From: Nucisporomicrobium flavum
Lineage (GTDB): Bacteria > Actinomycetota > Actinomycetes > Mycobacteriales > Micromonosporaceae
DNA length: 64,000 bases
Direction of reading: 5' to 3'
Assembly: GCF_016464385.1 (NCBI RefSeq)
Contig: NZ_JADMLH010000022.1
Span: 61,555 to 125,554 of the forward strand
Shown: piece by piece, positions 32,531 to 40,743 of the stretch
Layout of the letters: every line of letters begins with the position of its first letter
Position numbering within the stretch: position 1 is the first letter of the stretch
Notes under the pieces: generated by a model
Databases searched by the model: none
Seen by the model: only the letters and a program-made list of their open reading frames with translations
Told to the model about the DNA's origin: nothing
Made by a program: the position numbers and the translations under genes

Positions 32531-34081
32531 TCAGGCGGCGGTCGCCAGGACCATCACGCGGTCACGGCCGGCGTTCTTGGCGGCGTACAGCATCCGGTCC
32601 GCGTCGGCGAGCAGCGTCGGCACCGCGTCGTCGCCGAGGGTCGCGGTGCCCCCGACACTGACGGTGACCGGCAGCTCGCCGGTCACCGGGCGCCAGCGGT
32701 GCGAGGCGACCGCCTGGCGCAGCGCCTCCAGCCCGCTCGCGGCCTGCCCGGCGGCGATGCCCGGCAGCACCACGAGGAATTCCTCGCCGCCCATCCGGGC
32801 GACGAAGCCGGTCTCGGCCACCGTCCGCTGTACGGCCCGCAGCTCCTCGGCCACCGCCACCAGCACCTCGTCGCCGGTGTCGTGGGAGAGCGTGTCGTTG
32901 ATGCGCTTGAAGTGGTCGATGTCCACCAGGGCGATGGTCAGCGGTGAGCGGGTCTCGGCGGCCAGGGCGACCGCGGCGGGCAGGTGGTCGTCCACGTAGC
33001 GCCGGTTGTGCAGCCCGGTGAGCGGGTCGCGCAGGGCCTGCTCGCGGTAGCGTTCCGCGTCGTTGCGCGCCTGAGCCGTCTCGAACATCACCTGCCGGGT
33101 GGACGCGCGGGCCTCCTGCTGGGCGGAGCGGAGGAGCTCGCCCGCCGCGTGGTACCGCTTGTACTCGCCGAAGGCCTGCTCGAAGGCGCCCGTCGCGGCG
33201 TACAGCTCGGCCTGCTCGGCCATGACAGCCACCCGCACGCCGGTGAGCTCCCGTTCCTCGCACAGCGCGCGGCTGCGGTCGAGGCTCTGCTGCGCCCGGC
33301 GGAGCGCCCCGATGCCGCGCTGCGCCCGGGCCAGCGTGAGGATGGCCTCCGCCAGGTCGTGCATCTCGTACCAGAGCGGCGTCTCCACCAGGGAGAGCAG
33401 CGTCTGCTCGGCCGCCGCGTACCGGCCGAGAGCGATCTCGATGTTCGCGACCGTGTCGCGCTCGACGATGAGGAACCCGCGGCCCAGGGCGGCGGCGACC
33501 ACCCGCATGCGTTCGGCGACGGTGGCCGCGGCGGCCAGCTCGCCCGCCTCGAACTCGGTGTACGCGCGGTTGTTCAGCACCTGCAGCCGCCGGTGCAGGT
33601 CGCCCATGGCGATCGCCAGCTGCTCGGCCTCCCGGTAGCTTTCCCGCGCCGCGGTGATCGAGCCGACGTCGCCGAGGGCGTTCGCCAGCCGGAGCAGGTA
33701 GATCACCCGCAGGCCGGGCGCGGCGTCCTCCTCCAGCAGCTCGGTGGCGCTGATCGCGTGCTCGAGGCTGGCGGCGTGGTCACCGAGGTAGTTGTAGGTC
33801 AGCGCCAGGTGGAAGTGGCTGCGGGCCAGCAGCGGGCGGGACCCGAGGTCCTGCGCCCGCCGCCGGACCTCCAGGAACACCTGGGCGGCGCTGCCGCGGT
33901 CGCCGTTGCGCTGCTCCATGTCGGCCCGGACCAGCCGGGCACGCAGCTGCAGGACGATGTCCCCGCAGGCGCGGGCCTGCAGCTCGATGGCCGTCGCGGA
34001 CGCCAGGTTCGCACCGATGTCGTGGCCCTGGTACTGCTCCAGGTCATCCAGCGAGCGGGCGAGCCCCGGTGCCTCCACCAC
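32531..34081 (-). CDS. TPR-type sensor diguanylate cyclase (GGDEF)
   Basis: 516 aa. The first ~330 residues are TPR-like helical repeats (LRLANALGDVGSITAARESYREAEQLA is one of several units). A linker coiled coil leads to a GGDEF domain: DPLTGLHNRRYVDDHL, then VDIDHFKRINDTLSHDTGDEVL, and the active site RMGGEEF near residue 431. It should make c-di-GMP from GTP. A RxxD inhibitory site is not obvious. No membrane segment, so cytosolic. The start may be the GTG at 34081 or the next codon; GAGGAGG lies just upstream. It is convergent with the polysaccharide operon. Confidence 0.88.
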   Translation of the reverse strand: MVEAPGLARSLDDLEQYQGHDIGANLASATAIELQARACGDIVLQLRARLVRADMEQRNGDRGSAAQVFLEVRRRAQDLGSRPLLARSHFHLALTYNYLGDHAASLEHAISATELLEEDAAPGLRVIYLLRLANALGDVGSITAARESYREAEQLAIAMGDLHRRLQVLNNRAYTEFEAGELAAAATVAERMRVVAAALGRGFLIVERDTVANIEIALGRYAAAEQTLLSLVETPLWYEMHDLAEAILTLARAQRGIGALRRAQQSLDRSRALCEERELTGVRVAVMAEQAELYAATGAFEQAFGEYKRYHAAGELLRSAQQEARASTRQVMFETAQARNDAERYREQALRDPLTGLHNRRYVDDHLPAAVALAAETRSPLTIALVDIDHFKRINDTLSHDTGDEVLVAVAEELRAVQRTVAETGFVARMGGEEFLVVLPGIAAGQAASGLEALRQAVASHRWRPVTGELPVTVSVGGTATLGDDAVPTLLADADRMLYAAKNAGRDRVMVLATAA

Positions 34082-34102
34082 GCCTCCTCATGTCGTCACT
34101 GC

Positions 34103-35599
34103 TCAGGACGTCCAGCCCTTGTCACCGGCGGAGAGCCAGCCGGCAAGGGACCAGTTCGCCCCGTTCCACATCGGCGCGCTGCCGTTGCTGTTGGACCACG
34201 TCTTGCCGGACCAGGTCTGCCCCGCCCACGCGACGTCGGACCACGTCTTGCCCGACCAGGTCTTGCCCGACCACGTCTTGCCGCCCCAGTTGGCCTGCCC
34301 GTCGGAGGGGGCCGCCCAGCCGGTGCCGGTCCACGGGCGGCCCATCCAGTTCCCGCCGTTCCAGGAGGTGTGGGCGGCGCTCGCCGGGGCCCACACCGCC
34401 GTGCTCAGCGGGCCGAAGATGTCCCGCTCCCCGGTCAGCGCGACCCCGTCGCCCATGGTCACCAGCGACGAGCCGCGGTCCTTCTGGATGCTGCCCAGGC
34501 CGGTGATGGTGGTACCGCTCTGGCTGCACCCGGTCAGCGTGGACCGCAGCGCCGTCTGCAGGTTGATCTGCGGGGCGGACGAGCCGGCGACCGGGGTGCC
34601 GGTGGCCCGCAGGTAGCACATGACCTGCATCGGCGAGAGGCTCGGGTACTTCTGCAGCAGCACCGCGGAGGCGCCGCTGACCACCGCCGCGGCCTGCGAG
34701 GTGCCGCTGCCCTTGAAGAACCGGTCCCCCACCCGGGCCGACGGGTAGTTCACGTCGGCGTAGCTGCCGGGGTCGCGCAGCGAGACGATCGAGCGGCCCG
34801 GCGCCATCACGTCCGGGCCGTTGCCCCACAACGTGCCCTTGCTGCTGAACGTCGCGATCTTGTCGTCGGCCGGGTTGGTGGTGCCCTGCGGGTCGGTCGC
34901 CCCGACCGTGATGATGTACGGGTTCGAGCCGGGCAGCAGGATGTTCCCCCCGGTGTTCCCGGCGGCCACGACCACGCTGATGCCGGCCCGGTACGCGTTC
35001 TCCACGGCGTCGCTGAGCGGGCTCGTCACCCAGCTCTGCGTGCTGTCGGTGCCGTACGACAGGTTCAGGACCTTGATCGGGTTCGCGGGGTCGTCGTTGC
35101 GGTGCGCCACCACCCAGTCGACGGCCGCCATCACCTGCGTGACATCCACCGCCCCGTTCGCCGCGCCCACCTTGATCGACAACAGCTTGGCGTCGGGGGC
35201 CACGCCCCGGAAGCTGCCCCCGGCGGCGTCGCGCCCGGCGATGATGCCGGCCAGGTGGGTGCCGTGTCCGTACGTGTCGCGGCGGAACAGGCTCGGCACC
35301 TGCGACTCGAGCGACAGGTCCGGCCCGTTGGCCACGTTGCCGCTGGTGAGGCCCGCGACCGGGACGACACCGGTGTCGATGAGCGCGATGCCGACGCCCT
35401 TGCCGGTGTACCCGGCGGCCGCCGCCACGTCGTCGCGGACGATCCGCCGTACGTCGGCGAGCCCGGCCGCGGTGGCGGTGTACGTGTAGTCGGTGAACGA
35501 CGGCGTCGAGGTGGCGGCGTCCGCGGCGCTCGCGTGCAGCAGCGCGGCTGCGGTGGCGACCACCGCCCCGGCGGCCCTGAGGCGACCCTTCCCAGTCAA
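34103..35599 (-). CDS. Secreted S8 (subtilisin-like) serine protease with W-rich repeat tail
   Basis: 498 aa. A signal peptide spans about 1-28 (ASAADA cleavage region). The catalytic triad is Asp75 in IALIDTGVV, His112 in GHGTHLAGI and Ser near residue 300 in GSGTSQAAAVVSG; the oxyanion Asn is in VVAAGNTGGN. The last ~90 residues form a Trp-rich tail built of pentapeptides such as GKTWS, encoded by 15-bp DNA repeats. Such tails occur on other actinobacterial subtilases and may bind the cell surface or a glycan (inference). It is 21 bp upstream of the diguanylate cyclase on the same strand. Confidence 0.9.
   Translation of the reverse strand: MTGKGRLRAAGAVVATAAALLHASAADAATSTPSFTDYTYTATAAGLADVRRIVRDDVAAAAGYTGKGVGIALIDTGVVPVAGLTSGNVANGPDLSLESQVPSLFRRDTYGHGTHLAGIIAGRDAAGGSFRGVAPDAKLLSIKVGAANGAVDVTQVMAAVDWVVAHRNDDPANPIKVLNLSYGTDSTQSWVTSPLSDAVENAYRAGISVVVAAGNTGGNILLPGSNPYIITVGATDPQGTTNPADDKIATFSSKGTLWGNGPDVMAPGRSIVSLRDPGSYADVNYPSARVGDRFFKGSGTSQAAAVVSGASAVLLQKYPSLSPMQVMCYLRATGTPVAGSSAPQINLQTALRSTLTGCSQSGTTITGLGSIQKDRGSSLVTMGDGVALTGERDIFGPLSTAVWAPASAAHTSWNGGNWMGRPWTGTGWAAPSDGQANWGGKTWSGKTWSGKTWSDVAWAGQTWSGKTWSNSNGSAPMWNGANWSLAGWLSAGDKGWTS
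34194..34283 (-). repeat. Six tandem 15-bp repeats in the subtilase tail
   Basis: Six consecutive 15-mers, the best conserved being GACCAGGTCTTGCCC and GACCACGTCTTGCCC on the plus strand (34239-34283). On the minus strand they encode GKTWS, GKTWS, GKTWS, DVAWA, GQTWS, GKTWS. Because the DNA is repeated and not only the protein, recent slippage expansion is likely. Confidence 0.8.
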
Positions 35600-35713
35600 C
35601 TGCTGCTCCTTCGACGCCTGCGGACGATGTGGCCCTTCACTCGGCAGGGCGGCGCAGGTTATGAATCAGGTGCGGAAATGGTGGCCGGACGGTGGCAGCC
35701 CTCATCCGATCGG

Positions 35714-35908
35714 TCAGCGGGCAGGTCGTTGCGCGGGCCGAGCGGCGAGCGGTGGCGCCGGCGTGCGGGAGCAGCACCGCGAACTCGTCGCTGCCGAGAC
35801 GCGCCACGGTCGCCTTCGCACCGGCCGCGCCGTCGATCCGCTGCGCGACGGCGGTGAGCAGCTGGACCGCACGTGGGCGTACCCCGTGCGATGCGAGCGC
35901 TGGACCAT
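35714..35908 (-). pseudogene. Decayed GGDEF (diguanylate cyclase) fragment
   Basis: Within a 464-bp gap (35600-36063) the minus strand encodes LLTAVAQRIDGAAGAKATVARLGSDEFAVLLP across two lines of evidence: ARLGSDEFAVLLP matches the active-site hairpin of GGDEF domains and LLTAVAQRI the preceding helix. An upstream piece resembling the DGFK-NDxxGH segment continues only in another frame, pointing to a frameshift near 35870. No start, N-terminal half or full C-terminus is present. It is a remnant of a second cyclase gene. Confidence 0.55.
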
Positions 35909-36063
35909 GTCCGCCCCATCGACGTGCCGGGGCCCGATCCGAGTGCCCGGACGGTAGCAATCGGGGTCGGTCCGGGCAGCGCAAGGGGTTCCCCCGTTGC
36001 CACGCGCGGCGGCCGCGAATCATGCTGATCGATGTCCAGCTTCCTCGACCGACAGGACGGCAG

Positions 36064-37404
36064 ATGCTCTCCAGACTCATGACCGGCGTGCTCGCGATCA
36101 GTGCGGGCCTCGCGGTGCCGGCGACCCCGGCCGCCGCGGCGGCCGCCGACGCCACCCGTACGCCGGCCACCCCGGCGTACACGATCTCCCTCACCAGCGA
36201 CGCCGCCGGCGGCACGTGGACCGGGCACGAGAGCGTGACGTTCAGCAACCCGTCCGCCACCCCGCTGAGCGAGGTGTACCTGCGGCTCTGGGACAACTAC
36301 CACGGCAGCTGCCCGTCGACCCCGGTCACCGTCAGCAACGTCACCGGGGGCACGGCCGGCGCGCTGGAGGTCGGCTGCACCGCCCTGAAGATCACGCTGC
36401 CCACGCCGCTGGCCCAGGGCGGCACCGCCGGCATCGGCTTCGACCTGCGCATCGTGGTGCCCTCGGGCGTCGACCGGTTCGGCCACGACGGCAGCTACTA
36501 CTTCATCGGCAACGCGCTGCCGGTGCTGGCGGTCCGGGACGCCGCGGGCTGGCATCTGGACCCGTACACCAACAACGGCGAGTCCTTCTACGCGCTGGCC
36601 AGCGACTACGACGTCACGCTGGACCACCCGTCGTCGGTGCTCGTGCCGGCGACCGGCACCTCCACCGACACGGCCGGGACGAGCGGGCGCACCGTCACCC
36701 GGGCCGTGGGCAAGCAGGTCCGCGAGTTCGCCTGGGCCGCCGGGCCGTTCAAGAAGATCAGCGGCCGGACCGCGGGCGGCGTGGCCGTCAACGTGTACTC
36801 GGTCGCCGCGATCAGCTCCGCGAGCGCCAGGTCCATGCTGAACGTGGCCACCGGCTCCCTCGACGCGCACGCCGGCCGCTTCGGCGCCTACCCGTACGGC
36901 GAGGCCGACGTGGTGCTCGACAACGGCTTCTGGTTCGGCGGCATGGAGTACCCCGGCTTCGTGCTCGACCTGGTGAACTCCACCGCCCTCGCCCACGAGC
37001 TGGCGCACCAGTGGTTCTACGGCATCGTCGGCGACGACGAGTACAGCACGCCGTGGCTCGACGAGGGCTTCACCGACTACGCCACCGACCTGTACTTCAA
37101 CAAGACCGGCGCGGGCTGCGGGATCACCTGGCAGTCGTCGGCGGAGAAGCTGACCAACTCGATGGCGTACTGGGACCAGCACTCCAACCGCTACAGCACC
37201 GTCGTGTACGGCTACGGCAAGTGCACCCTGCACGACCTGCGCCGGCTGATCGGCACGACGGCGATGGCCAACCTGCTCAAGTCGTACGCCGCGTCCCACT
37301 GGTACGGCATCTCCACGGTCGCCGACTTCAAGGCGGCCGCGCAGGCCGCCGCGGGCTCGACCGACCTGACGTCGTTCTGGGCGGCGCACCGCGTCGAGGG
37401 CTGA
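36064..37404 (+). CDS. Secreted M1-family zinc metallopeptidase
   Basis: 446 aa from the ATG at 36064 (AGGACGG upstream); an ATG at 36022 has no ribosome site. A signal peptide spans about 1-28. The zinc site is H311-E-L-A-H315 with Glu334 in WLDEGFTDY, the HExxH-x18-E pattern. FGGMEYPG just before it is the exopeptidase substrate motif of the family. It is shorter than the ~850 aa of full aminopeptidase N, lacking the long C-terminal helical domain, as in other secreted bacterial M1 enzymes. A hairpin terminator follows. Confidence 0.9.
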   Translation: MLSRLMTGVLAISAGLAVPATPAAAAAADATRTPATPAYTISLTSDAAGGTWTGHESVTFSNPSATPLSEVYLRLWDNYHGSCPSTPVTVSNVTGGTAGALEVGCTALKITLPTPLAQGGTAGIGFDLRIVVPSGVDRFGHDGSYYFIGNALPVLAVRDAAGWHLDPYTNNGESFYALASDYDVTLDHPSSVLVPATGTSTDTAGTSGRTVTRAVGKQVREFAWAAGPFKKISGRTAGGVAVNVYSVAAISSASARSMLNVATGSLDAHAGRFGAYPYGEADVVLDNGFWFGGMEYPGFVLDLVNSTALAHELAHQWFYGIVGDDEYSTPWLDEGFTDYATDLYFNKTGAGCGITWQSSAEKLTNSMAYWDQHSNRYSTVVYGYGKCTLHDLRRLIGTTAMANLLKSYAASHWYGISTVADFKAAAQAAAGSTDLTSFWAAHRVEG

Positions 37405-37417
37405 CCAGCGGCGCAGC

Positions 37418-37450
37418 GGGGCACCGGCCGGCGTGCACGGCCGGTGCCCC
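37418..37450 (+). terminator. Predicted terminator of the M1 peptidase gene
   Basis: GGGGCACCGGCC (37418-37429) and GGCCGGTGCCCC (37439-37450) form a perfect 12-bp stem with a 9-nt loop, 14 bp after the stop codon. Confidence 0.75.
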
Positions 37451-37527
37451 CACCGGCTGGCGGGGTCGTGCGAGGATGTGCCGCCACCCTCCGACGATCA
37501 TCCCCCGACGAGAGCAGAGCGGATTTC

Positions 37528-39135
37528 ATGCGTAGAGCGCGTATCAAGGGGCCGGTGCTCCCGGTCCTGGCTGTGGTCGCCGTTGCCGTCACCGCTACGG
37601 CGGTCGCCGTCGGCACCGCTTCCGCCGGGACGACGACGTCCGCTTCGGACACCGCCCTGGTCGCGACGCTGGACCAGATCCTCGCCGACTCGCGGCTGGC
37701 CGGTTCCACCACCGGGCTGCAGGTGCGCGACGCGGCCAGCGGGTCGATCATCTACTCGCACAACGCCGAGCAGCGGGTCATCCCGGCCTCCAACGAGAAG
37801 CTGATGACCTCCGCCGCGGCGCTGGAGGTGCTCGGAGCGGGCTACAAGTTCCACACGATCACCAAGTACTCGGGGACCAAGAGCGGCAAGACCGTCTCCG
37901 GCAGCATCTACCTGCGCGGCCAGGGCGACCCGACCATGACGTACGCGCAGTTCGACGCGCTCGCCCTCAAGGTCTCGCAGGCCGGCATCACGAAGTTCAC
38001 CGGCTCGCTGGTCGCCGACGACACGTGGTTCGACCGCACCCCGCTGGGCCTGGACTGGTCGTGGCAGGACGAGACGTACGCCGACAACGCGCCGATCTCC
38101 GCGCTCACCATCGCCGCGGACGCCAACTACAACGCGGGCGCCGTCGCCGTGCAGACCAAGCCCGGCAGCGCCGCGAGCAAGGCGGGCGTCGTGACGCTCA
38201 CCCCGGCCAACTCGGTCGTGAAGATCGTCAACAAGACCGTCACCGGCGCGAAGGGTACGGCGACCACGGTGTCGGCCACCCGCGGGCACGGCACCAACAC
38301 CATCACCGTCACGGGCTCGATCCCGCTCGCCGGCGCCACGAAGATCAACCTCGTGTCGGTGCAGGACCCGACCCAGGTGGCGGCCGGCGTGTTCCGCGAC
38401 GCCCTGAAGCGGCACGGGGTGACGGTCTCCGGGTCCACCACCACGGGCGCCACGCCCAGCACCGCGAAGACGATCACCGACCACGCGTCGATCCCGCTCA
38501 GCCAGCTCCTGCCGTACTTCCTGAAGCTGTCCAACAACGGCCACGCCGAGCTGCTCACCAAGGCCATGGGCCGGGCGAAGACGCCGGCGTCGGCCGGCAG
38601 CTGGAGCACCGGCCTGCCGGCGGCGACCGGCGCCCTCAAGGCCATCGGGGTCGACACGAGCAAGATCACCATGGGTGACGGCTCCGGGCTGACCCGCCGC
38701 GACTGGCTCACCACGGCCCAGGTCGCCACGCTGCTGAAGGTGGCGCAGTCGCGCTCGTGGTTCGCCACCTGGTACGCGGCCCTGCCCATCGCGGGCGACC
38801 CCAGCCCGCTGATCGGCGGCACCCTGGCCAGCCGCATGCGCGGCACCCCGGCCGCCGGCAACCTGCACGGCAAGACGGGCACGCTCACCGGCGTCAACGC
38901 GCTCTCCGGGTACGTGACCGACCGCGGCGGCCGCAAGCTCGTGTTCTCGTCGATCTCCAACGCCGCGCAGTCGAACGTCAGCGACATCCTCGACACGGCC
39001 GCGGTGGCGATGGCCAGCTCCGGCGGCCCGGAGGCGGCGTCGCTGCGGGAGAGCCGCCTGCCGGAGGTCCAGCGCCACGTCGTCACGCGCAAGGGCGAGG
39101 ACGTCGAGTGCTCCTGGGTGCCCGGCGCCTGCTAG
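37528..39135 (+). CDS. dacB: D-alanyl-D-alanine carboxypeptidase/endopeptidase, PBP4 type
   Basis: 535 aa. An N-terminal hydrophobic segment (about 8-30) is a signal peptide or anchor. The active-site motifs are Ser88-Asn-Glu-Lys91 (SxxK), Ser335-Asn-Asn (SxN) and Lys449-Thr-Gly (KTG), with the large insert between the first two that marks class C PBPs. It trims or cleaves peptidoglycan stem peptides outside the membrane. It has its own terminator at 39151-39189. Confidence 0.92.
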   Translation: MRRARIKGPVLPVLAVVAVAVTATAVAVGTASAGTTTSASDTALVATLDQILADSRLAGSTTGLQVRDAASGSIIYSHNAEQRVIPASNEKLMTSAAALEVLGAGYKFHTITKYSGTKSGKTVSGSIYLRGQGDPTMTYAQFDALALKVSQAGITKFTGSLVADDTWFDRTPLGLDWSWQDETYADNAPISALTIAADANYNAGAVAVQTKPGSAASKAGVVTLTPANSVVKIVNKTVTGAKGTATTVSATRGHGTNTITVTGSIPLAGATKINLVSVQDPTQVAAGVFRDALKRHGVTVSGSTTTGATPSTAKTITDHASIPLSQLLPYFLKLSNNGHAELLTKAMGRAKTPASAGSWSTGLPAATGALKAIGVDTSKITMGDGSGLTRRDWLTTAQVATLLKVAQSRSWFATWYAALPIAGDPSPLIGGTLASRMRGTPAAGNLHGKTGTLTGVNALSGYVTDRGGRKLVFSSISNAAQSNVSDILDTAAVAMASSGGPEAASLRESRLPEVQRHVVTRKGEDVECSWVPGAC

Positions 39136-39150
39136 GGACCGTACGCCCGT

Positions 39151-39189
39151 GAGACGCCGCCCGGACCTGCTCGGCCCGGGCGGCGTCTC
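39151..39189 (+). terminator. Bidirectional terminator between dacB and the kinase-like gene
   Basis: GAGACGCCGCCCGG (39151-39164) and CCGGGCGGCGTCTC (39176-39189) form a perfect 14-bp stem with an 11-nt loop. It lies 15 bp past the dacB stop and 11 bp from the stop of the convergent gene, so it can serve both. Confidence 0.8.
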
Positions 39190-39200
39190 GCTGTCCGGGG

Positions 39201-40574
39201 TCAGGCCCCGGCCACGGGCTCGAAGCTGTCGAGAACCACGGTCACCGTCGGCAGGTTCGCCGGCCAGGCCGCCGCCGGCGCCCGCCATTCGAGGGCGTAC
39301 GCGTGTCCGTCCGTGATCAGGAGCCGGCGCTGGCCGCGCATCACGACGCCGGCGGAGTTCTGGAACGTGAACTCCCACACCGCGGCCGACGGCCCGGGCA
39401 GCGCCTCGATCCGCACCCGCCGGTACGCCGTGAGCCTGCCTCTGCTCTCCTCGGTGGTGAGGGCCGTGAGGACGTCCGGAGGTCGCCCGGCGGGCCTGCT
39501 GATGCGCAGGGTGGGCAGGCCTGCCGGGGCGGTCAGCGCCAGCACGCCGCCGGGGTCGTGCCGGTGCCGCCACCCGCGCGGGACGGCCACCCGGAAGCCG
39601 GCGGGGTCGTTCCACCAGGCGTAGCCGCGGGGCAGCGCCTGGTGTGGCCGGACGCTCGGGGTGGCCGGCGCCGGCGGCCGCGGGACCGCCCGGTGGTCGT
39701 CGCCGGTGGTCGCAGCCGCCGCCGCGCCCGCAGCCGCCGCCGCGATGACCGTGACCGCGGCGAGCACAGCCCACCGGTAGCGCCCCGATGCCGGGGGTAC
39801 GGCCTCGGCGGGCGGGTGTTCCTCAGCCGGTGGCGGCGGTGCCACCACGCGGCGCAGGGCGTCCTCCACCTCGGACGGTGAGGGCCGCTCCGACGGGTCG
39901 GGCCGCAGCAGACCTTCCAGGACGGCGGCGAGCCGTCCGGCCCGCCGCGGCGGATCCGGGGTCTCGCCGGCGATCGGCGGGCGTCCCTCCACGGCGTGGA
40001 AGAGGGTCGCGCCCAGCGACCACAGATCGGCCGGCGGGGTGGAACCGTCGCCGGGCGCCCGCTCGGGCGCCCGATACCGCGCCGATCCGCGAACGGCATC
40101 GGCGTCGGCGCTGTCGCCGGTGAGCGGCGGTCCGACATCGGAGAGCACGATGCGGCCGGCGTCTCCGATCAGGACGGTCGCCGGCTCCACGTCCACGTGC
40201 GGCACCCCGGCACTGCCCATCACGGTCAGCGCGTGCAGCACGGCCACGCCCACGGTGGCGGCGCGGGCCGGCTCCAGCGGGCCCGTCTCACGGACGACCT
40301 GCCACAGCGAGCGGGCGGGGACGTACTCCATCACGATCCACGGCTCGCCGTCGCCGGGCAGGACGTCGAGGACGCCGAGCAGGTGCGGGTCACCGATCCG
40401 GGCCAGGGCGCGGGCCTGCGGCATCGTCAGCCCGCATCTCCTGACCGCGACCCGGCGGTGCAGCACCTCGTCGGCGGCCAGCCACACCTGGCTCGTGCCC
40501 CCGGTGGCCAGGGGCCGGAGCAGCCGGTAGCGCCCGGCCACCACCTGATCCGGGGCCATCTCTGCGTCGGCCAT
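39201..40574 (-). CDS. Transmembrane Ser/Thr protein kinase-like protein, probable pseudokinase
   Basis: 457 aa from the ATG at 40574 (GAGGTGA upstream). Residues ~12-245 follow the bacterial PknB-type kinase fold: GRYRLLRPLATGGTSQVWLA (glycine loop), a hinge IVMEYV, and DLWSLGATLF. Key catalytic residues are altered: the beta3 Lys is Arg (VAVRR), no alphaC Glu is evident, the catalytic loop is HVDVEPATVL (Lys and Asn of HRDLKPxN lost), and DFG is DVG. A Pro-rich linker and one membrane helix (AVLAAVTVIAAAAAGAAAA) lead to an extracellular C-terminal domain of about 150 residues. A scaffold or sensor role without phosphotransfer is inferred. Confidence 0.82.
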   Translation of the reverse strand: MADAEMAPDQVVAGRYRLLRPLATGGTSQVWLAADEVLHRRVAVRRCGLTMPQARALARIGDPHLLGVLDVLPGDGEPWIVMEYVPARSLWQVVRETGPLEPARAATVGVAVLHALTVMGSAGVPHVDVEPATVLIGDAGRIVLSDVGPPLTGDSADADAVRGSARYRAPERAPGDGSTPPADLWSLGATLFHAVEGRPPIAGETPDPPRRAGRLAAVLEGLLRPDPSERPSPSEVEDALRRVVAPPPPAEEHPPAEAVPPASGRYRWAVLAAVTVIAAAAAGAAAAATTGDDHRAVPRPPAPATPSVRPHQALPRGYAWWNDPAGFRVAVPRGWRHRHDPGGVLALTAPAGLPTLRISRPAGRPPDVLTALTTEESRGRLTAYRRVRIEALPGPSAAVWEFTFQNSAGVVMRGQRRLLITDGHAYALEWRAPAAAWPANLPTVTVVLDSFEPVAGA

Positions 40575-40743
40575 GCCGTCACCTCGGAGTAGCGGGCACC
40601 AGCATCTAGGACCGTACTCGCCGCCCTCGGGTTATTCATCTCGTGTTGCGCGGATTTCGGGCCATGCCGGATGGTCCGCTCGGAGGACTCGACGGATCTC
40701 GATGCAAGCGTAGGGTCGGCGGCGACATCACCGTCCGACGGGG

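Noticed and set aside
34194..34283. CRISPR-like direct repeats
   Set aside because: The units are contiguous, 15 bp and in frame with a coding repeat; there are no spacers and no cas genes.
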